Assembly (NCBI GenBank): GCA_963580455.1
Contig: OY756968.1
Span: 19,499,996 to 19,563,995, forward strand
Direction of reading: 5' to 3'
Source of the DNA: Euonymus europaeus
Lineage: Eukaryota > Streptophyta > Magnoliopsida > Celastrales > Celastraceae
Length of the DNA: 64,000 nucleotides
The translations under genes and the position numbers were made by a program. Positions 35,401-47,100 of the stretch are shown here, piece by piece. Each line of letters starts with the position of its first letter. The first letter of the stretch is position 1. The notes below the pieces were generated by a model. It saw nothing but the letters and a program-made list of their open reading frames with translations. It searched no databases and was not told where the DNA came from.

Positions 35401-37952
35401 AAATGTATATTTTAAGTTATTACTAGCCATGCTAGTTAAGGCATAGCAATCACCATGTAAATGCAAACAAAAATAACTCAAAATACAACATTGCCTGAAT
35501 TCAACTATTCTTCCTGCTATGTCTGAGAGTTCAAATTTTCCAGCATTGCTTGATTTCAGTTCTTCAAGAAAAGAACGCCTTTTAGGGTCTTGAAAAGTGT
35601 TCAATCCTCTCTGTACATTATAATCAGAATACAGTCCAGAAGTTCTGGTTGGAACTTGAGGAAACCTTATTGTATTTCGCCGACCTAAATGATTTATTCC
35701 ACCGACAGGAGATGATGGCAGTATAGGGCTAGAAAGAGGTGAGGCTGGGAACTGTGTCATGACACCCATGCTTGGTGGACCACCATAATAACTACTAGCA
35801 GTAGTTCCCATTTTTCCTGAGTTATAAATTCTTGGACTTCCATTTGCTTGAGGCTGAAGTTTCTGATCATTGATATAAGGAGGAAAAGCTGACTCTTTCT
35901 GGAGGAAAAAAGGATCAATCTGGCCTCCAGTTACACCACCTGATGCCAGGTGACCCTGCTGAACTGAAGCACCATGTGCATCGCCAAATGGATGTTGAAA
36001 GTAATGCATATGCAAAGGGTCGACAAAAGAAGGTTGTATCATAAATCCCTGCTGTCCATAGATTTTGCCTAGATGCTGTAATTCACCAGCATGTGGGAAG
36101 CTTTCTCCGCTTGAAACACCAGCAATTCGACCATCAAAATTTTGACCAGAATTAGCACCAAATGGCATAGGAATTGCACCATGTGAAGTGTATCCAGCCA
36201 TAAATGGGGGAAGGTATGCAGAATTTAGAGCATAACCACCCACTGAGTATTGCGAAGCATAAAAGGCAGACTGATGAAAATTTGGGTAAACTGGACTTCC
36301 TGATGGCATATAGGGTGTTGGAGACTCATACAGAGAGGTAACGAATCCAGAAGATTGCATTGATGGTTGTACTTGTACCTCAATAGGAGAAAATGTAGAA
36401 CGGGAATTAGGAATTTGTTCTTCTCCACTCTGTGAATAATTCATTTCTTGAGAAATGACTTCAGCAGGGACTCCATGGGCCTGATAAGGATTTCCTTCTT
36501 GTTGAGAATGATGGTATGGCAGCATAATCATCCCATGAGATTGTTGCTCTTCTTTTTTATTTCTAGTAACCAAATCTGATTGAGCTCCACCTCTAGTTGA
36601 TGAAATGCCCTCCAAACCACCATCCGTAGTATTCTGATCATCCTCTTGTAGTACTTGCGCCCTGGTAATACATCTCGAGCCTGGAAAGAGATTACAAAAG
36701 GGTCATTACTGAATCTCAACTAAATTGCAAGTGAATCCAAATCAGAAAAGTCTATAGATGCATCATCTAAACCTGAATTTGACTCTGAAACTTTTGATAT
36801 GTTAACAGAAGAAACATTCAATGAAATTGCCTGGAGATCATGATCAATCACTTCTTCTGTTGCATGGCTTGCAGGTCGTGACTGACTGAAAACAGGAGAA
36901 GGGGTACGAGGGAAGTCCTCCTACAAGTTGAATGAGACGAAAGTATCAGCTCAAGGCAACACGAAAAAGAAAAGTAAAAATATTCAATAACTCAATGTGA
37001 TTCGAAGAATACTCATTAACTTTAAGAAAAATGAAAACCAAGACTCAACTCCTTGCCAGAAAGGAAAAAAATGCCACCCTCACCCTTCTGACGTTGAAGC
37101 GACTCATGTAAGACAAGAATGTAACAAACTATCATGATCAACAAATGGAATTAAAGAAAATTGTTTCAGAATTGTATACTGTACCCCAGTGACCATTTCA
37201 CAAAATAAATGCAATAACACAGCTAACGAACTTCTTAACATCAGCATCGAACCAAAATATTTTATTTTAGCTTACAGAGGGGAAGGAGGGAGGAAAGAAA
37301 ATCATACCTGTATGAGGTCAACCAAACTTTTATGAAGACCAGCCAAACTTGTATTCTGTCCATGCATAAGAGCATAATTATTCTCTGTGCACCTGTCCAA
37401 AGCTTGCCTGGGAGATTGACCATCCTCGGGCTCCTCCTTATGAGTTGAAAGGACAACCCGAGACGGTTTTAAGGATCCATTCCCACTGTCATCTACAGAA
37501 TATGACCTCCAATTACTTGCTAGACCACCTACATGGTGCACTAGGTACTGATTCTCCCGTGGGATAAGAGGCTGAGGAAGCCTAGGGTTTAAGTTGACAT
37601 TGGAAGAGTAATACGCTACATATGCAGGGTCAGAGCGCAGTTGTTCCTCCGAATCATAATTTTGGATAGAACTACTTATACTTCCCAAGCCAGAATTCAT
37701 ATCAGTGTTTTTCTGAGCTAAAAGGTTTGCTATAGCAGCATATGCCCCCTCCATACTTGGTGGTGCACTACCACTTCGATTAGGAAGCATGCCCATTTGA
37801 TCTACACGGAGTCTATGCCCCTTCAAAAGCAAACTCAATTCCTCTGCTGCCCAATCTTTCAGTGGTGCTCCAAAAATTTCAGCATCATTGTTTGTGGACC
37901 ACTTTCCAGATCTGCCACTTTCCACCAACCTCACAGGGCTCTCAGTTGCCAT
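26423..37952 (-). CDS. APUM5: Pumilio-family RNA-binding protein (APUM5/6-like)
   Basis: Ten coding exons inferred: 37952-37308, 36920-36773, 36680-35495, 35391-35250, 35108-35001, 31563-31351, 31212-31102, 30052-29858, 27291-27120, 26448-26423. Phases agree throughout and the sum is 2946 nt (981 residues plus stop). Pumilio proteins bind 3' UTRs of cytoplasmic mRNAs and promote repression or decay. N-terminal NABP region: [27 protein letters not shown] and [13 protein letters not shown] (residues about 57-125). Eight Puf repeats fill about the last 350 residues. Residue pairs at the base-reading helix, repeats 1 to 8, are S/Q, N/Q, C/Q, N/Q, C/Q, N/Q, S/E, N/Q, predicting UGUAUAUA. All introns are GT-AG except the third (GC-AG). 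The last exon is short and least sure. Looks functional. Paralogue choice (APUM5 versus APUM6) is uncertain. Confidence 0.92.
26955..27052 (-). repeat. Au-like SINE, 3' part
   Basis: Read on the minus strand, GGGGGTAATGTCTGTGTAC is followed by a GC-rich block (GGCCCCGCCCATTGCGGGAG) and CTTAGTGC. This is the 3' half of the Au SINE family of plants. It lies in the last intron of the Pumilio gene, in gene orientation. The polymerase III promoter half is missing. Confidence 0.65.
31731..34125. mobile_element. Non-autonomous MULE-type TIR element (copy B) in a Pumilio intron
   Basis: A 2395-bp insertion in the intron between coding exons 5 and 6. CATATTTTAT flanks it perfectly at 31721-31730 and 34126-34135, a 10-bp duplication. 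Left end GGATTAATGCTTGATAGGTC; right end in reverse GGCATTATACCAATAGCTCC. Subterminal stretches also match (CCAATAGATC near both ends). No transposase frame. It explains most of the length of this 3.4-kb intron. Confidence 0.7.
34560..34632 (-). repeat. Second Au-like SINE fragment
   Basis: Minus strand reads GGGGGTAAGGTCTGCTTATA, then ATCCCGCCCACTGCGGGATC and TTGTGCATGG. Same family and orientation as 26955-27052, and in the same intron as the MULE-type element. Confidence 0.65.
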
Positions 37953-38010
37953 GCCAGTTAATTAAAGATAAGCAACTCTTTGCTGAGAAGCATGGCATTC
38001 ACATTATTTC
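37953..38010 (-). promoter_or_regulatory. Inner 5' leader of the Pumilio mRNA with three upstream ATGs
   Basis: An acceptor GTTTTGCAG ends at 38011. The leader between it and the main ATG holds three upstream ATGs: a start-stop ATGTGA (38004-37999), an ATG at 37998 whose 18-codon frame overlaps the main start and ends at 37942, and an ATG at 37993 with 11 codons ending at 37958, five bases before the main ATG. Such uORFs usually lower translation. The leader splicing itself is inferred. Confidence 0.55.
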
Positions 38011-41000
38011 CTGCAAAACATATGCAAGCCATCTTAGTAGCTACATTAACCAACCTAAAGCCAATAAACCAGTAATATAGCATCATAAGATAAGACTGTG
38101 TCCCCAATTGACCATCTTAGTATCCATTCACAAGATAAGGCTTGTGTCCCAAATTTCACCTCTAGCGTATATAGCATCAGAAGAAACAAGCTATCAATCA
38201 CAAGTTCCGGAAAAAATAGTTATGAATACTGACATTCTATGAACTGAAAAGAATTATCACCTCTGCAGTTAACAAAAAATATAAGTCATCAATCACGGAC
38301 TTCCTATATTTAAGTGATAAAAGGATTACATGAAATCATAAGCAAATCAAAATTACATTATGGGGCACTATACCTTAACAAGCATATTAATAAAGACACT
38401 ACCCGATAATTCTTTACATTACATGAGAAGAGCAATTCCATATTCCCATATTTTTTTAATGGGGGCATATTGAATAGAAATAGTAACCCTAACCTATATT
38501 AAAACGTGACCACTGAAGTACTAATAAGTCATGAGAAAAAGGGCTGCAAAAATTTATTTTTCTTCAACAGCAACAAAAAAAAGAATTGAAGGGGGCAAAC
38601 AAAGTGGGTCACCTTGCTTAAAAATACTTAAACAAAGCACTATTGTTGTTATTGCGTATACGCTCACTACAAAACTACTGAGATGCAAGCAAATGCCACT
38701 CTTAGACCAAGGTGGCACCTCAAGCTAAGCATTAAATGGAATAAACAAGCCCATGCTATTATGCATTTATATTGACTTGCCTCTCTATCAAATAAATGTA
38801 AACAAGGAAACATCAAGCAATGATTTACATCTCTTCCACATTTCATAGCATTTTGTGACTTTTCATTAATACACATCAGAAAATTCTATTACTTGGAGAA
38901 TGCCCGCTACGTTCTTGATATAAGTCATCCACTTCTCCATTGAACCCCTGTTGCTACATTGTATCATATAATGACACCACAGTGCCATCAATTTAATGAC
39001 TTTCGTGCAAAATATTTTGTTTCTTCCACCTAAACACAGGAAGCAAATCATCACATTCTACCAGATAAGTTTCATTACAATGACAGAAGAAAAAGTCACA
39101 GGTGCTGTGATTTAGTCTTATCTTATGCATTCATATTTGTCACAATGTCCCTAAATCAAATATCATCTATCTTCTTCCATTTACCAAGCTTTCATATGCC
39201 CTTTAATTTAAGGTTTTCCCAATTGCTCCTTGACCTAGTTCCGACTGACATTTTAAAGATGCACTAAAGGTCAGTCTTTTGACCAAATACATCATGCAAC
39301 TCTGTTAATTAGCATCAGATCACTTCAAAATTACCAGAAATCCATTTTTTGAACTGACTAGCACTGAGAAGCATAAATCAACCACCGAATTGTAGTCTTT
39401 TAGTTAAGTACATCTTGTCCCTGTAGCTATCCATGATACCAATTATAAGGTAGAAAGTTCAAAACCATCACAAAACAAGCGTACAGTGTGTACCTTATGA
39501 AAACAACATGGTTCCACAGACTATTAAGAACATAATAGTTCCTCAGATTCAAATATATATGTAAGAGGCACTGAAGAAGTTTTTCCAAAAGCATTGCCAA
39601 ATCAAGTTTTGGACCAAAACCTGGGTTGCCACCCATGCCAACATTAGCTTCCCATAAAAAAAAGGCTAATTAAGCCTAGGCTGTGAAGCACGGATACGTT
39701 TAGGAACAAGAAGTATCAGTATCAGAAACGTATTGGATACAGATATGTACGAATACGTCAAAAATACGTCTAGAAAACGTATTTTTTAAATACAAATATA
39801 TGCCTATGGTCTCATTTTTCCTTTTCATTACCACTCTGCATGACTTTTATTTTCTATACTTTAACTCCACCAGCAAATGAAACAAACGAATTCCATGTTG
39901 TAGGTTTGTACATTCGAAAGGGAAAAAGGAAGCACATACCAATGAGTTACTAAATAAAGCAGCCACCAGGGAGCAGATGAGTTGAACAAAGGTTACTTGA
40001 GTCTCTATTTCAAGAAAGAAACCAGATTGATTTTACTGAGGTTTGGGGATGAGCGCCTGGTTCTAGTGTCCAGGGTTCTGCAAATGAACTACCCCCAGTA
40101 TCAGTCGCAAAATATCTCCTAGATGAACTGCCTCTCTACTTTGCCGTCCACACTCCACTCCCGTTCTCTATTAAGAGCATCAATCAATGCGCTCACACGA
40201 TCTCGTTGTTATTTTGAAATATATATATATATTCTCTACATTTATTACATAACCTTATCTGTTCCAAACTCAAGCAGATAACGTATAGGAATTCATTTTC
40301 AATGCATTTGCAACTCAAACCCATATTTGGAAAAATGAAATACCTAATTTGCTTCAGAAAAGGATCTACTAATAATAGTAGTTGGGAGGCATCATCCTGC
40401 TGAGAAAATACATGACGAAACAGCAGCCCAACACAAAGAAACTGAAATATATCTATATAGATATACAGAGACAGGATGCCGCAAGAAAGGTATAATTGAA
40501 AATGAAGACTCTCATTATTAGTCTCTCATCCTGTCATCCATGAGATCAGTTAGGACTTAGGACAGGGTTTGGGAATTAGTGGTGGCAGACTAAGAAGTCA
40601 CCTTCTAGTAGCACATGCACATGCAACCTTCTTTCAGAAATAATTTTTCTGAAAGAAGCACATGGAAAGTAGCACATGCAACCTTCTTTCAGAAATAATT
40701 TTTCAAATCCAAAATCTCTTCATTATACTCTCAGCTTACCATTGGAAAGTTATGGCTTCTTTTCCCTCTCTTTTTATTCCCAAACGCAGGCTTCTTTTTC
40801 CTCTTTTGGATAATAAAAGAGTATGATTCAATGAAAATGAGGGCGCTCAGGTAGCAAATGGTACCTGAATGACTGAAACTAGTGTACTCAAGGAACCCAG
40901 AGACAGGGGAGAAGCTGTTATATCAAAATTAATGAAAGCATTCTCACTGAAGGTCTCAATACAACTCATGGAGAAAGGGTATACTCAAAGAACCAGAAAA

Positions 41001-41457
41001 TGTGCATACTCAAAGAAACATTTAAATGATTTCAAATTGCTACGCCAAAACTGTGCATCGCAATCTAGATACACATTTAGGGTAATCCGATTTCTCCTTC
41101 CTTCTCTCTCAAACATACGAAAACAAAGAAGACCAGAAAACGTTAGTAGGTCCCCAACAAGAAAAAGCCAATCTCTTTAAGCACAAACCACAAAAGCCAA
41201 TCACAAACTGTTAAACCCTGTTTCTGCCAAGTAATAAACCAAAACCACAAAAACCACCAAATATTGGAAAACCAAAAGTAATCCATTGCCTAAAAAGCCA
41301 CAGAAACCATTCACTCCCAATAGAGCTTTCCAACAACAACTCGATCACGATCGCAGCCGCATATGATTATCGGTAATAAAATACATATTTATGTTTGTAT
41401 GACAAATATACATACATATATTTTGTCTAAGAAACACAGTAGTCTTGAAAATCTCAC
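38011..41457 (-). other. Probable 5' UTR intron of the Pumilio gene
   Basis: Bounded by donor CTCAG|GTGAGA (41458/41457) and acceptor TTTTGCAG (38011), 3447 bp. No protein gene is seen inside. It contains a region rich in GGATACG/GTATC motifs (39680-39785) resembling a dispersed repeat, and a roughly 50-bp direct duplication at about 40605-40700 (GTAGCACATGC, then CTTCTTTCAGAAATAATTTTT, twice). Confidence 0.5.
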
Positions 41458-41605
41458 CTGAGAAAGGCAATCCTCGGAGTTTGAGATAAAATCCACAAGT
41501 CTGTTGAAAGGGGTCTGCAAAGGAGTCAGTGAGATGTACAAAAGACGCAGAATTTGATCGTTCTTGCTTAGGAAAACCCTTCAGCGCGAACAGGGGGCTA
41601 AGAAA
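41458..41605 (-). other. Candidate first (non-coding) exon and start region of the Pumilio gene
   Basis: A good donor site (CAG|GTGAGA) at 41458 follows GC-richer sequence rising to about 41600 (CGCGCTGAAGGG on the minus strand), typical of a plant housekeeping 5' leader. The transcription start was not determined. The far side is an (AAAT)n tract at 41636-41662. Confidence 0.45.
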
Positions 41606-41662
41606 TTAGAGACCTTTTTTTAATTGAAGTAACAAATAATTTATTTATTTATTTATTTATGG

Positions 41663-42427
41663 TATCTGAAATGACAAAACTAGCACTCGCATATTAATTG
41701 GAAAGCTAGGGTTTAATTGTAATAGTTGAGATAACTTTGGGGTAGTTTCGTACTTATGCTAGACTTGGAGGAGTTCAAGCGTTCGTCTCAAGTATCCCAA
41801 AACAATAGCACAAGTGAGATGACTTGGGGTCGTTTTGCTTTTGCAGACATATATAAATATAATGCAATGTTTGCAAAAAAAAATAGGGATGATAAATTTG
41901 ATATTGCCAATTATTTCCTAACAAACCTTTAATACTATATTTTTGTTGACATATAAATAATATATGAGAATGTTTGTTTTTTTATTGGTGTAACTGTATT
42001 AGGAGATGTACATATTTTGTTGATAGGCCTAATATGTGGCTTGACTTTGTTGTAATACAAGTGATATCAGTATTGATTTTTGTCTAATTTTATTGGAGAT
42101 AACATAGTTGTTGGCCTAGCTAAGATGGGAATAGAAGAATGCATATATATTTATATTTTGCTGATATGATTATATTGAGAGATTTGTTGTGATGAATTTA
42201 TGACTTATTTTTTATGTAATAGAAGTGGGATCCAGTTTTGATTTTAATGGGGAAGAAAAAAAAATATATCATTGCATATGCTATATGTCTATTTTCAATC
42301 ATTAGTTGTAACACAGCCTTTGTTATCGGAATGGAAAAATGTGATTCCTTTACTTGAGATGAGAAGCGATCAAATGGGCATTATCCTCATTGCACATTAT
42401 ATATGTTTCATTTAGAGTTTTCAGAAC
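41663..42427. other. Intergenic, no gene seen
   Basis: AT-rich. Should hold the Pumilio promoter near its left edge, but no convincing TATA box was identified. Confidence 0.4.
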
Positions 42428-43630
42428 GGGATGGTGTCATCGATCAAACCATGGAAATCACAAACCACTAGCCAGTCTAGTTTTTTTGCTCATAATTTAC
42501 CATGTATGAAATTGAACCAGAGGAACCCTGATAAAATCCCATGAACCTATAAAATCATGAAACGTCAGTTCATACAAAATTCTCCATGATTGTAAAATAA
42601 AATAAAAATTATCCTGAGTTGCATAATTGATCAAGTTAACTTAGTCTTTTCATGTAAAAAAAACACATTTGTGCTTTATATTCTCAAGTCATTCATGATT
42701 CACACCTATACTATTCTAAATTCTAATGTGCGAAGTATGAAACCTTAAAAGGCTAAACTTAGCAACTCGTAATCTCGTAGTGTGGCAACCGGTTTCGCAC
42801 TTCAATTCTTTGAACTTCATCATCTTCACGAAGTGCGATTCTACTTCAACTCTTCAAGTCGTCAACCTTCGACAATGTAGCATTGATCGATGAAGCAGCT
42901 CATGTGGTGGCACCAGACTTCTTCAATTGAGATTGGTTGGGCTCGAGTTTTCTAATTTCACTTATGTTATTTGTTTTCCATGCTTGAGAACTAGTGAACT
43001 GCTTTAGAACTAGCTCATGCAAGAGCCATGCCCGTTTTGTTTCTTTGAGATTAGTGTGTAGGTGTTTCTATTTTTGCTTCTCTTGAACTTGTTTGAGACT
43101 TGAAGCTCGAAGTAGATGTGATCTTGTTTGAGACTTGAAGCCCATTTTTGCTTCTTAATGTGTAGGTGTGACTGTGTGAGACAGAGAGACTACTTATGTC
43201 AATTAATTAAACTAATGATATTGGAGCTTAATATATTCTTGGAATTATTATGGACAAAATTGCCTTTAATAACTATAAAAAAAAACACACAAACCCTCCC
43301 CTCATTTGTACGTGATTTAAGGAATAGTAACCTAAAAATTGCACCAAAAATCAACCTTCGCCGGAGAAGAAATTGAAACAACAGTGTGTATTAGGATCGA
43401 AATTTATCTGAGGTAGAAGATAATTAGAGGATTTCACAGATTGGTAAACGACAGGCAACAAACATTCAAAGTAAGAACCTATTTTATACAAAGCAAATTT
43501 ACACTTTATTTACCCATCAACTTCATTTGATTTTACATGTATGTAGTTTAAAAGAATAAAACAACTAAAAAACAAGCATATTAATGGGATTTCTATTTCC
43601 TTTTATTATAAATTTACTTTATGCACCATT
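42428..43630. repeat. Tandem duplication, copy 1 (about 1.2 kb)
   Basis: Begins GGGATGGTGTCATCGATC and ends TTATGCACCATT. The following copy repeats it in the same order and orientation with scattered substitutions and small indels. It encodes no recognised protein; the 82-residue frame at 43128-43376 has only a shortened counterpart in copy 2. A short inverted repeat, CGCACTTC and GAAGTGCG, lies near 42797-42838. Confidence 0.9.
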
Positions 43631-43634
43631 TAAT

Positions 43635-44845
43635 GGGATGGTGTCGTCGATCAAACCATGGAAATCACAAACCACCAGCCAGTCTAGTTTTTTTGCTCAT
43701 AATTTACCGTGTATAAAATTGAACTAGAGGAACCCTGATAAAATCCCATGAACCTCTAAAATCATGAACCATCGGTTCATACGAAATTCTCCATGATTGT
43801 AAAATTAAATAAAAATTATCCTGAGTTGCATAATTGATCGGGTTAACTTAGTCTATTCATGTAAAAAAACACGTTTGTGCTTTATATTCTCAAGTCATTC
43901 ATGATTCACACCTCTACTGTTCTGAATTCTAAAGTGCGAAGTATGAAACCTTAAAAGGCTAAACTTAACAACTCGTACTCTCGTAGTGTGGCAACCAGTG
44001 TCGCACTTCAATTCTTTGAACTTCATCGCCTTCACAAAGTGCGATTCTACTTCAACTCTTCAAGTCGTCAACCTTCGTCAATCTTCGACAATGTAGTATT
44101 GATCGATGAAGCAGCTCATGTGGTGGCACCAGACTTCTTCAATTGAGATTGGTTGGGCTCAAGTTTTTTGATTTCACTTCTGTTATTTGTTTTCCATGCT
44201 TGAGAACTAGTGAATTGCTTTAGAACTAGCTCATGCAAGAGCCATGCCCGTTTTGTTTCTTTGAGATTAGTGTGCAGGTGTTCCTAATTTTGCTTCTCTT
44301 GAACTTGTTTGAGACGTGAAGCTCGAAGTAGATGTGATCTTGTTTGAGACTTGAAGCCTATTTTTGCTTCTTAATGTGTAGGTGTGACTGTGTGAGACAG
44401 AGAGACTACTTATGTCAATTAATTAAACTAATGATACTAGAGCTTAATATATTCTTGGAATTATTATGGCCAAAATTGCCTTTAATAACTATAAAAAAAA
44501 CACACAAACCCTCCCCTCATTTGTACGTGATTTAAGGAATAGTAACCTAAAAATTGCACCAAAAATCGACCTTCGCCGGAGAAGAAATTGAAACAACAAT
44601 GTGTATTAGGATCGAAATTTATCTGAGGTAGAAGATAATTAGAGGATTTCACATATTATTAAACAACATGCTACAAACACTCAAAGTAAGAACCTATTTG
44701 ATACAAAGCAAATTTACACTTTATTTACCCATGGACTTCATCTGATTTTACATGTGTGTAGTTTAAAAGAATAAAACAACTAAAAAACAAGCATATTAAT
44801 GGGATTTCTATTTCCTTTTATTTTAAATTTACTTTATGCACCATT
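43635..44845. repeat. Tandem duplication, copy 2 (about 1.2 kb)
   Basis: Offset 1207 bases from copy 1, separated from it by TAAT. It carries a small internal addition (GTCAATCTTC-like, near 44078) and many point differences. The ends lack TG...CA and flanking duplications, so it does not look like a pair of LTRs. Confidence 0.9.
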
Positions 44846-45234
44846 GAGTGCTGATTATGTTGTTTTTTGTATTATGCAATGAATTTGCAATGTTGTTGTA
44901 GCTTGATTCTAAGAACTCCTTTGAGAAATCAATAATGAATTTGATTTTACCCTAAACCTGAGATTTCCTCTGAATAGGCCCCTTAAATTTATTAATTATA
45001 ACTTTTTATTTTCTATTATAAGTAATTTCTATTTATGCAATATTGCATGTTGATTATAGTGTCCTACCTATTAATACTGAAAATTCCTCTTGAGAAATCA
45101 TCATTGAATTCAATTTTAATAATAAACTTGTGATTCCCTCTAAATATGATCCTGGAATTTATCAATTGTAGCTTCTTCTTTTTTTATTTCATCTTATCAG
45201 TAGTTTCATTTTTTTTATTGAGCTTCAAACATAA

Positions 45235-45460
45235 ATTTCTTTTGAAATCAAGTGATTTCCTCTGAAACTATAAGTTTACCTCTAAATCATATGAATTCCA
45301 TCTAAAACTATTAGATTTCCTCTGACTTAAATAGATTCATGTGAAACTATCCGATTTCCTCTAACTCATATAGATTTCCTCTGAATATGTCTATTTCCCT
45401 CTAAATCAGGTAGATTTACTCTGAATTTATCTAGTTTCCTCTAAATCATACAAATTTGTG
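45235..45460. repeat. Degenerate short tandem repeat, TTTCCTCTGAA-type
   Basis: About ten copies of a 22-25-bp unit with core GATTTCCTCTGAAT or GATTTCCTCTAAAT. The reverse complement (AGAGGAAATC) resembles the AGAGGATTT repeats in the TIR element at 23572-25429. No gene in 44846-45234 either. Confidence 0.7.
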
Positions 45461-45537
45461 AATTTTTTTTGTCTCGTTTATGTTTTATTCATAACATGTA
45501 TTTGAGATATCCTCTATGCAATTGTAATGTTTTTTAT

Positions 45538-46040
45538 GTGACACAATGCTTGACATTGTAAACGTCAAATTAAAATAGTTGGGTTCCATATTAGGTTAAA
45601 ATTTAGGTTGATTTAGAGCTGAAGATCAAACACAAAGCTGTCATGTAACCTGCACATAGCTTACATGAGCTGATAGTGATTCTAGGTAAGCTGCACGTAG
45701 CCTATATGAACATCAGCTTTTGAAAACTGCATTTAAAGGTTGACGTGATTTAATTTTATGTAGAAATTGATAAGAGATTTTATTTAATAAATTGATTTGG
45801 TTAAATTGATTGATTGAAATAAAATCAAGTTTGTTTTAGGAATGATTATCTCTCCTTATTAAGATTTATCTCTTTCATATTTTTAGAGATAATCATCTCC
45901 TTAAATTAAGGAAGTCTTTCATTATCTTTTATGACCTTGATTCCAAGATTATGACATAATATTTTTCCTAATTTCGTGGGTTAATTTTATGCATATCTTT
46001 TAGGCCATTATCTAGGTTTTTATTGGTTCCTACACATATC
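45538..46040. repeat. Left arm of a 2.5-kb-span inverted repeat
   Basis: Starts GTGACACAATGCTTGACATT and includes GTCATGTAACCTGCA and GAGATAATCATCTCCTTAAA. Each occurs in reverse complement and reverse order at 47590-48108. Probably LTR-type sequence of one copia family present in both orientations. Confidence 0.65.
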
Positions 46041-46489
46041 ATAGATATTGTCTTTGGTAACCAAACAACCCTAAGTCTTTTACTCGCCTATTCTGAACCA
46101 AAAACTATTGTTTTCAGCGAGTTTGTATTTTGATCAAATTCATGCATTATTGCATTGCACTTTGAGGGCATTCTTGTATGTTTTTGGAGCTTGAAGACTT
46201 CAGTGCGACTCTAGAATATCGTTGGAAGAATCTATTTGTGGTTGGGTGTATCGAGTGAATCGAGCAAGAAACTAGTGTAGGTGATGTGGATCCTAGCTCT
46301 AGGAATATTCTCGTAACCCTTTGTGAATAGTTGATTGCTTCAAAGGTTGGTGTCTACAAACACTTGAAATTTTTTCCTAGATTGGATTTTCCTCTTAAAT
46401 ATCGCGTGTCACACTTTTGATATTTTAGTATCCATTTTTTTCGGTAATCAACCTTGACACCATTTGAGTTTCAAACATAGAATTTTCTC
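46041..46489. other. No gene seen; LTR-like
   Basis: Continues from the left arm. CTCGTAACCC and GGTTGGTGTCTACAAACACT (about 46312-46365) resemble the inner end of a plant copia LTR, but no primer-binding site follows. Confidence 0.3.
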
Positions 46490-47100
46490 TAAATAAACTA
46501 CTTTACTTCCCCTAAGGTAATGATACCTCCACCCAGAGCCTTAATCTTTGACAACAATGATTTATCCCTACTCATGTGCCTAGAAAATCCACTATCTAGG
46601 TACCACTGGCCATAAATGCAAAGTTACAAGATATTTCTTCTTTTTTCACCCAAATCTTTCTATGAGACCTTAAGACATTTAACATGAGTGGATGAATGAT
46701 CAAGAGATTTAAGGAAACCGATAAACTGTTGGAACAAGGCAGTAGAATGTGAAAGTTGTGTGTTTGAATCGGTCTTGGCATGCACAATTCTACGAGATTT
46801 TACCAGCGTAGAACAATAAGGTCTAATATGTCCTTTAACACCACAAAAATAACAGGCAAGAATAAATCTAACTTTGTTATGTGATATATGTTTGATGTGA
46901 CCTTCAGGTAGCCTATGTGAACTTGTGAATGTATGGTGTATGTAAGTCGCATGAGAATTTTGACATAAGCTAAAACGTAGTTCACCTATAGGATACGATG
47001 ACAAAATAATGGTAGTTTTACGTTAGTTTACCTGCTGATGAAGAATCACCTTTTCTTCTTGTGCAAGATTTTTACCTTGAATAAAAGGTTTGAAATGTCT
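46490..47100 (-). pseudogene. Ty1/copia gag zinc knuckle and protease remnant
   Basis: Minus strand. Gag tail with zinc knuckle CYFCGVKGHIRPYC (C-x2-C-x4-H-x4-C, about 46855-46810), then a linker to 46660. The protease start WYLDSGFSRHMSRDKSLL, with the catalytic D-S-G, lies at about 46610-46550 and is followed by KALGGGIITLGEVK. At least one frame change lies between gag and protease. The rest of pol is absent to the left. It lies between the two arms of the inverted repeat; the right arm would be its 5' LTR side. Confidence 0.75.

Noticed and set aside
43128..43376. 82-codon ORF repeated as 63 codons at 44344-44535
   Set aside because: Repetition is explained by the 1.2-kb tandem duplication; a one-base difference in an A run changes the frame in copy 2, so there is no coding constraint.
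42428..44845. The 1.2-kb direct repeat as two LTRs of one element
   Set aside because: Only four bases separate the copies, the ends are not TG...CA, and no PBS, PPT or target duplication is present.
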